Shown here one piece after another: positions 52,201 to 61,200 of a stretch of 64,000 nucleotides of DNA. This DNA is from Heliocidaris erythrogramma (Eukaryota; Echinodermata; Echinoidea; Camarodonta; Echinometridae). Position numbers and translations under genes: made by a program. The number at the start of each line of letters is the position of its first letter. Positions within the stretch are counted from its first letter, which is position 1. The notes under the pieces were generated by a model. That model ran no database searches, was not told the origin of the DNA, and was given only the letters and a program-made list of their open reading frames with translations. The stretch is taken from NCBI GenBank assembly GCA_025617745.1, contig CM046853.1, positions 58,303,233 through 58,367,232 of the forward strand. The letters run 5' to 3'.

Positions 52201-55200
52201 TAATTGCAGTTTGTCAGTGTGGATTCCTCCTTAATATTCGCTTGCCTCGATAATAAGTACAAATTTTGTTCAACAACGAGGTAATGTTGTTTGCGATATC
52301 CTCTGCCAAGGGGGAGCAGCGAAAAGATCAATATTTCTCCTTGTTGGCTTTCTGTTTGCTTTTCTTTTCTTTCTGTCTACACATCATCGACTCCACATCA
52401 TGTAGCAGCTACCTTTCAGCGATAACAATGGAACCCTAATCAATAATAATAGCTAAGGATGGGGGCTTAGTGGTAGGGAGGGAAGGAAAGAGACATACAC
52501 AGCCTGGGGCTATACCGAGATCAATAGGATTACCATGGTGCTGCTACCTGTGGGACAATTGATCACGGAGCTAAAGTTTGAAAGTGGTTTGGGACTTATT
52601 TGTGATATGCTCTATATAAGTTTGGTATATCATTATTATTATTGTTCTTCTTATTATTATTAAAATAATCTTGAGCTCTAGGAATGAAGCTGCATTTTGA
52701 GGTTTATGTCTGATAGTCACTCTGAATTACTAATTATAGAGCAATAAGAATCGTCATGAATTATCTTATAGACTAGGAAAATACTAAAACATAAAAAAGA
52801 GAACTAACTACAAAAGAACACACATTTACACTGATTGGGCAACATATGCACATAGTGAAATATTATATGTGTATAGTATGTGCATCAGTTCTCTTTTCAT
52901 CAGATATCATCACTATTCTTTACTTTTTACTCAGCTATTTCACTTTTCCATAAAAATTGTTTCTTATAAATCATTTATTTCTGAGGCTACATTTTTAGTG
53001 AGTGTGTGCAGACCTCTAATCATTGATTAGGAATAGATTAAGTGTTGCTTTCAATGGAATTTTACCTATGGAAATCCACATCTGAAAATAAAGTAAACTC
53101 CTTTAAAAAATACAATGACATAAAGACTTTACATATCCCTAATTGTATTCATTTCATCCAATTGTGTTTCAAAGACTTGTTAGGTAAGGGGGAAAGAAGA
53201 GAAAACAGGGAGAGAAAAAGGAAATTAAAAAAAATGAAGGACACAAAAAAATGATGAGGAATGTACAAAGAGAGAAAAGGCAGCAAAGAAATTGGAGGAA
53301 AATAAAATAAAAGAAAGAGAGAGACGAGAGAATGAAGGGGAAAGAGTGAGAGCGAAAGAGAAAAACAAGAGGGAAATGTGAGAGAGAAAAGTGTGAGAAA
53401 AGTGAGGAAATGGGAGAGAAAACAAGAAAGAGAAGAAAAATAAAAGAAATGGGAAGAAAGGGGACTAAAATGAAGGAGAAAAATATAGTAAAAGAGCAAA
53501 AGAAATAGAAACAAAGATAAAAGGAGAGAAAACAAGAAAAGAAATGACATAATAAAGAGAAAGAGAGAAAGAAGAAAGGGGAAGAAAAAAGGGGACTGAA
53601 CAGGATTGAAAAAGGGAAAGGGGACAAAAAGAGTGGAGAGGAAAAAGAAAATGGGGGAAAGGGAATAGAAAAGAGCGCGGATGTATAAGAAATGCAGAGA
53701 AATGTAAAAGAAAAAAAAGAACATAAGAAAATGACAGGAAAAATGTGAGAGAAGATAGGATAGAAAAGATTATCTATAGTACAGTATCTAAAATTCAACA
53801 TAAGAGGGCGCCAATGCAATTACTTTCTTCAAGGTGTATGAGGAAATTTTTCAAAAGCTTACACAAAAAGTACTGTCTTTTAAAACAGGGTATTTGAAAC
53901 TGGCGCCCCTTTGGGAGGAAAAACATAAATGAGGCTTTCATCAGGGCTAAAGATATGATCCTATAGACTTTTTTTTTTTTTTTTTTTACTTTGTACTGAA
54001 TGAGCTATAAAATACTTGATATTCCCTTATACATCTAACACATAGAAATACTGTCTTCAGGGGTCATAATCGAGTGTTTTAATCACTTGACTGGGAATGC
54101 AAATGTCGTGGGATCAAGCCCTGGGATGGCACTTATGTCAATGAGCAAGGCATTTTATCTATAATGCTCCTCTCCATCCAGGTGTTAAACAGGTACCAAG
54201 TAGGATTCCGAAAGTCATTATGAATGGATTAGCATATGCGCACCTGTAAATAGGCGACTGGGTGGAATAATCCCACCGAAGTGGAGAGTGTGTAAAATTG
54301 CAATTAAAGCAAGTGACCAAGGTAATACATGTAATATGGTAAGTACTTTGGTTAATTACTTTAAAAATTCCAAAGCAATATCAAGAAGAAAGTACATGTA
54401 TTATTATTATTAATGATCTTACTGTCATGCAGCCATTAATTCGTCCATAAAATGCATGTCAAAAGTATCATATACATGTATATTCATATCGTTGAAATAA
54501 AACACTTCTAAAGGAAAAATAAAAAGTAATATGGGTCAATTATCCACCATGAACTTTTATAATGTCCAAATAACAGTATGCTTTTTTCTGCAGTGTATTT
54601 CACCTTAATATGCATGTAATGTATAATATGACATATATAGTTGGCATTTGCAAATAATACAAGCCACTTACAGCTATTAAAGAAGAGTATCAAATGGAAC
54701 ATGTCACTTTTTTCAACTCTTTTTTATTTGCTGAGAATGAATGAGTACCTTGATGTTCCAGTATAACACAACATTAAACTGTTCAAATGGTTGTTTATTG
54801 GTTCTTCATAATTTCCAAATACTTCTAAATACATACCTACCATTTCAACTTCAATTTTCTATCTTTTTCTTATCTATATACACAAACATGACAATTATAG
54901 AGCAATTGTAATGTATTATATGCACCAGAAGTTGGCATCGTAGCAGCAGACCTTATAGTAATAATGCAAATTTCTAGTGTATTATACTAATGAGTTATCA
55001 CATAGCACTGTGATAACTCCATGCTATTAAATTTGCAATACATTAAAACCACATGCTTTCCATATAAGTTGTTCAATTGAGAAAGTCATGCATAATCGTC
55101 CAAGCACTGATAGTAAGCAAATAATTACTGCTGGTGAAGGTGATGGGACAAACTATCACTTCCGAGGTGATCTGGATGTAGCTATTTTACCAAAGCGAAA

Positions 55201-58200
55201 CTGAGGAAAGATAGTATATACATTCAGATCGCCATGGAAGTGATAGTATGCCTCATTGCCTGAAACCAAAAGGTGATTATTTGCTTTATATTCCACATCT
55301 GAAACATTTTTCATGAAACACTTTCATTTCACGCGTACCCAAAAAACATATATGTGACTCCATAGACTGAAGAGATCAGCGAATCACATAAGTACTATGT
55401 CCGTCGAGGTCACAAACTTTTCTTGTGGGGTGATTGATTGGGAAAACTATGTTTTATCACGTGATTACCTTTTGACCAATATAACATCAAGATTCTTAAT
55501 ATGTGGAATACAATAAAAACTAATGTCATCGAGGATTTGACAAACACATGCATGTTTGACAAGCAATTAACACTTGACAACATCATTCCAAACGATCCAC
55601 ATGGTATACAAAATGCATCTTTTTCTATGATAAACATATAAGAGTTAGTAGATCATGCTTATAAAGCATCATGCAAATTAAGAGACTACAATGTACATCA
55701 AACAATTAGAAGCATGCTGCATGCAGATTAGTACATGTATGTAGATGTTTTTTCTTCCTTTCTTTACACATTCCTTACAAAGGGAAACAGAATTTCTCAT
55801 ATACTTGCTTCCTTAACACCAGAATAATCAGGGAACAATGTCAAAGAAACTTTGAAAGGATCTGGCTAAGAATTAGAAAGTTTTAGGGTACGTTCTTATT
55901 GTGCAATCAAAAGTTAGTCTCAATTTTTGTTAACTTCTAGTCATGTTTTGCTTTTTATGGCAAATAAATTTGTAAGTAAGCAAAGTTCTCAGAGGTTCCA
56001 ATCACTGAATTCTTTTCTTTTTTCTTTCTTTCTCTTTTTTTTGTGTGTGTATTTTCTATTCATATGTTTTTAATGAACTGGTCAATGTGGATGCATATAT
56101 TACATTTACACATATATATTGAAAAATGTAATACTGATCATAGCTAATAACACTAAAAACATAAAAATAATTAATTAATCCTGTCATGAAAAAGATCTAG
56201 AAATTACGAGTCACGTATTGGTAGGCAAGACCAATCATCATCATTAACCATGAAAAAAATATATTTCATGCATATTAAAAAGCACAGCTTTATCTTTAAA
56301 AGAAAAACTGAATTTGATGATTCTAAAAATACTGAAGAGTTATGACCTACAATGTAGCAGATACATGTTACGGTACATGTATTATGCAGCATAAGAATCA
56401 GCATGGTACATGTACATGTTTTATAAATATCACTCAATTAAAAATCACTCTGTCACAAAGCAACTGATTACTGACATGCGACACTTCAAATATCCTTAGT
56501 GAAAAAAGAGCATATTAGTATCTTAAAGTTCAGAGATAGAGCAGCCACCGCAATCCCATCTAGTCTAATAAAAGGAGATGCTTCACAAATCAAATTTACA
56601 TTTTTATTCTGCATAACGAAGATGTTCCGGAGTTCCACAGAAGTGCACATGAATAAATTTGCCAAAAGAAAATACACAATATCACAATGATTCAAGGAAC
56701 AGGAATTGCATCAAAGGAAAAATAAAAGGCATAGCAATAAAACTAAGAGCACAAAATAGAACAGTAAACCACCATGTTGGTATTGGTGTCAGAGTCAATG
56801 CACATATTCACAATTTCTGAGGAAACCTGAAGTAAAGCCCTCTTCAGTAGGGCTCTTTCCCCTCCCACTTAATGTACATTCAGCTTGCTCCCCCCCCCCC
56901 CCCCCCACCCCCTTATTTTATTTTATGGGAGGTGACATGGAGCAAGTCACCCTCTGCCCATGATGGCTGTTTATTTGTTGCTTCAAAACTTTGTATAGAT
57001 CCTCATCAAAATGTTGATACTTAATACTATTTTAATATTAGACAAGGTACATGCAGAAAGGAAAATAATAATATTAAATGGCATTGTAACTTGGAACCCC
57101 TTGACCAACATGGTGATTGACCTAAAGATGCTGTATTGTGCAAATTACAATCGTGGTTGTTCACATTATTCAAAGTTTCTGTGTTTGTATTAAAACTCTC
57201 TGTAGAAGAGGATAAGGTAATTTTCTTTTTACTGTCACATAATGTCTAAACATCTCCACCCAAACTTAAACCTTTACAAGTGTTTTCCTTCAGCATACAC
57301 AACTGAAAACATTTAAAGACATAATATGCTAATATATCTGTTATTTAATATATCAAACAAATATCTAAGGAATCCCTCGCATTTCCTGTAGGTTAAAAAT
57401 AAGATATCATGATGCAAGGATCATGAATGATTGGTCTAGCTGAAAACAATTAAAACATCTTTTTTTAATTTATTTTATCTGTTATTCAATACATGTATAG
57501 CAAACAAATATCCAAGGAATCCCTAGCATTGCATGTAGGTTAAAATGATGCAAGGATCGTGAATGAAAGGTCTAGCTAAAAACACTTCAAACATCTTTTT
57601 TTTAGTTACTTTTATCTTCTTTTTCTAATACCATAAAACTGTCTGAAGGTAAGCAAATATATACCTAACAGATCATAAAGAAAATTTTAAAAACTTTGAT
57701 AATCATAAATCATTTCAAATTTCAATAATACTAGAATTTTGGAATTTAAGGTACACTTAATTCATGAAAGATTTGACACTTAAATCATGAAAGATTTGAA
57801 TGATGACAGTTTTAATCCTGACATATGATTGAAAGATTCCAACTATTTCTTGTAAAAAGCAAAGTGCTGCTCAAAATTGGAACTCAAACAAACAATCAGA
57901 TGATAAAGGGCAAATAAGACTGTTTTGTGATGGAAACAAAATGAGAGCAAGCATTCACAATTTGTCATTTAAATGGATTTTTGCATGAACAATCCCTTTA
58001 AAGGGCAAAAACGAAGCAGAGAGAAAAGAGAAAAAATAATAATGAGAAAAGAAGATGAAGGGAGAATGAAAACAGGAAAAACAGGGAAGTAAGAATGAGA
58101 GCAAGTGGAAATGAGAGAGAGTGAAAGAAAGAAAAAACATGACAAAGAAAGAGAAAGTGAAAAATAAGTACAAAGCAAAAAGAGAAAGAGATAGAAAAAA

Positions 58201-61200
58201 AGAAGATTAGAAGGAAAAGAATTTTACATAGTGCAATAGACCTACCTCTCCATCATCATTTGCTGCTTTGAGTCTGGCAAAGCTGTGCTCCTTCGAGTTC
58301 TCCAGCTGTTTCAAACTCAGCTGGCTGTCATCCAGGGCCTTGTTTAATCTCTCTATTTCCTCATCTCGCTCAGAAATCTCCAACTGCAGCTCGCTGATTT
58401 GATCAAGTTTTTTCTGTGTTGAATAAAACATGGCTTTATTAAGTGCAGGGCAGAAAAGGTGCAGGGAAATACTGTTCTTTCAATGCCCTAGGCTATTTTA
58501 ACTGCCCACAACTTAATACTGCCATTGTACATGTACATGTATACATTGTGGACAGATGAAAGTTTGCTTTTCTTTGGGAAATGGGCTCAAAAACTGTGAA
58601 CCTATATATCATGACAAGAATGAACTGTTAAGATGAAGACTGTCTAAAAAAATTGTATTTGTGATACAAATTTGTAAACTTGAGGGCACCACATGAATTA
58701 AAAGAAGTTTGAGGTGCATTACTTCCGAACTGTTTGCTCTGCTATTTTGAGAAAAGATACATCATTCTTATTCTGCCCAAGAAACCACTTATTTGCTAAA
58801 CATTGTTTTTCCAAAGATTAAAAACACAAAGGTTACACAATAGAAGGTATGAATCAGAAAAATATTTTACACTCGGCTTTTTCTTTTCTTTTTTGTTTTT
58901 CTTGCTTTTCTTTTTTTTTTGTAATTGTTCTTCTCTTTCTTTCCTAACAAAATGTGCAAATTTGCTTGCATTGCAACCTTTAAAACGGCACTGATACATA
59001 ACAAATAACAAGTTTATTAACTTTCGCTTTCATAAATACATCAATTAATGTCTGTCCAATTAACCATGTTTCCAAATTCTAATTCAAATGGAAATGATAT
59101 TCTAATCTAATTGGCAAAGCGATAATATGCTGTCATCAGTGCACATAATATTTACGGAGTACACAGGAGAACAATGGTCCTGATGCATGGACTGAAGGTA
59201 TTAATTAGTAGCCCACACATACCAAATCACTCATCAAATTTTTGATCATGGCTTGCTCTCATCATGCAAGTTCTTTTAAAAGATCATCAAAGGCTGACGA
59301 ATTAATGATAGCAAAGATAATGAAATTCATGAGTTGTAACCTGCAGTAATATTACACCAGTAGAGGAAGAACTGTATAAATAGCGAGCAAGTTTGTATGG
59401 AGTTGACCCCTTTTGACCTTGCAATTTCTTGCATTTCCCATGATCTAGTACGTACAGTTGTTTACAAATGCAAGTTGAAAAATAATGTATTAAACGGCAT
59501 TTTTGTAAACATTTTTGTAAAAGTTCAAGAAATTATAAAATATAGATGTACCTTTCACAACAATACTGCAAAATCAAAGTCAGACCAACGAAGAAATATG
59601 AAAATTTAGCGGTATTTCTTCGGTCACAAACAGATAATTTTATCCGCTAAACTTTTGGTATCACTGCGCATACTTTGCTGCAAGATATCATGTGAAAAAG
59701 ACGTAATATCTCTGCAAAGAAAGAAGTCCCATCAGCGAAACTTTTTCTAAATATGGAATATACACCCCCAAATAAAGAAATGAAGTTTCATGAATATTTA
59801 TGCAGGGGTAGATTTGTGTCAGAAAACAATATACACACATAGTTTTTGGACGATTTCATTATAAAATGTTGCTATAACTTGACAAAACGGACATGTACAC
59901 ATTTCATGATTTTTTCAGACATCATTTACAACTACAAATTAGTTCATATGGGAAGATTAAGCTCATAAATCAACAAAATAGGGGTGCAAATTTAGGTTAC
60001 TTGTTTTGCCACTGTGATAACTGCACGCACGCACAGAGCTAGAAATCTGTTGGTATTTCAAAACAAACTGACTCATATGCCTGGTAATCCACTGATAATT
60101 GGTGTTCTGCACCAGGGCCATCAAGATCTTAATTTAGTATTCTTTCTGATAACAATTATAGCACTTTTTGACAAATTTCAAAAAAGAAATATTGAAGCCA
60201 TAATTATGTTTCAATGCTTGAACATCCTTTGTAGTGATTCAATCCTTGAAATTAACACTTGCATTGATCTAGGCAGTTTTTTAAGGGCCCATAGTCTGAT
60301 ATTGATTCTAACATTTTTTTGAGTAAAAAATGCTGTCTTCTTCCTCAAATTCACAATAGGCTCACAATAATCTTAATACCATGAAACATTGTTTTCATCA
60401 AGAAACAATGAAACATGAAACAATTAAACATGAAACAATTAAACATGAAACAATTAAACATGAAACAATGAAACATGAAACAATTAAACAATAAAAAACA
60501 TTGAATAAAGATTAAACAACTGTCTTAAATTGAGAGGAACCTGATGACAAGGTAAGGAAACAATTTTCCTAAATTGCTTCTTAAAAATAAATACAGTCAA
60601 ACCTGTCTTAGTGGTCACCTGTCTATAGCGGCCACCTGCTTATAGCGGCCATCAAAAAATCCCCCGCAGGATATTACTGTGTTGTAGACCCTGCATATAG
60701 CGGTCACCTGCCTAACGCGGCCAGCGGCCACCCATAATGTATCCCTCGGTCAATATCTGACCGCGTATAGCGGCCACCAATATCGAGTCGAGCCGTAGCT
60801 TCATGCACAAAAAGTAGTTTTTGCCATAAAAAGTTAGGCATAATAAAGCCGCGATGTGTTTACCGAGTCCTAGCTCAGTCACACTCTCACACAAACGTCG
60901 TGAATAGATTCTACAATGGCCAAGAAGATCTAAAAGTTTTACCACATTGCCGACTAATTAGAGATTAAAAGTCTTTTTAGTAAGAATTAAGCACTAGTAT
61001 TGTTCGCACCATCCAGCTGCGATCTCGGGCACCTGTATTGTTCTCTTAAAGCTATCACGGTCGGCATTGATAGCGATCGCCATTGCGCAATAGCACAGGC
61101 TCGTACACTTCAATATTAATTTTTATTTTTTAAAAGATTTATCAAAAAAATTTTTAAAGGGTTATAGCTATCAAAAAAAATTATAAAAGAGTGATGTTTT

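Noticed and set aside
53149-53819. Minus-strand frames of about 190-215 residues rich in Phe/Leu/Ser
   Set aside because: Artefact of the purine tract; no domain and several frames are open at once.
60402-60492. CRISPR array
   Set aside because: The repeats are directly adjacent 15-bp units without spacers, in a eukaryotic intron.
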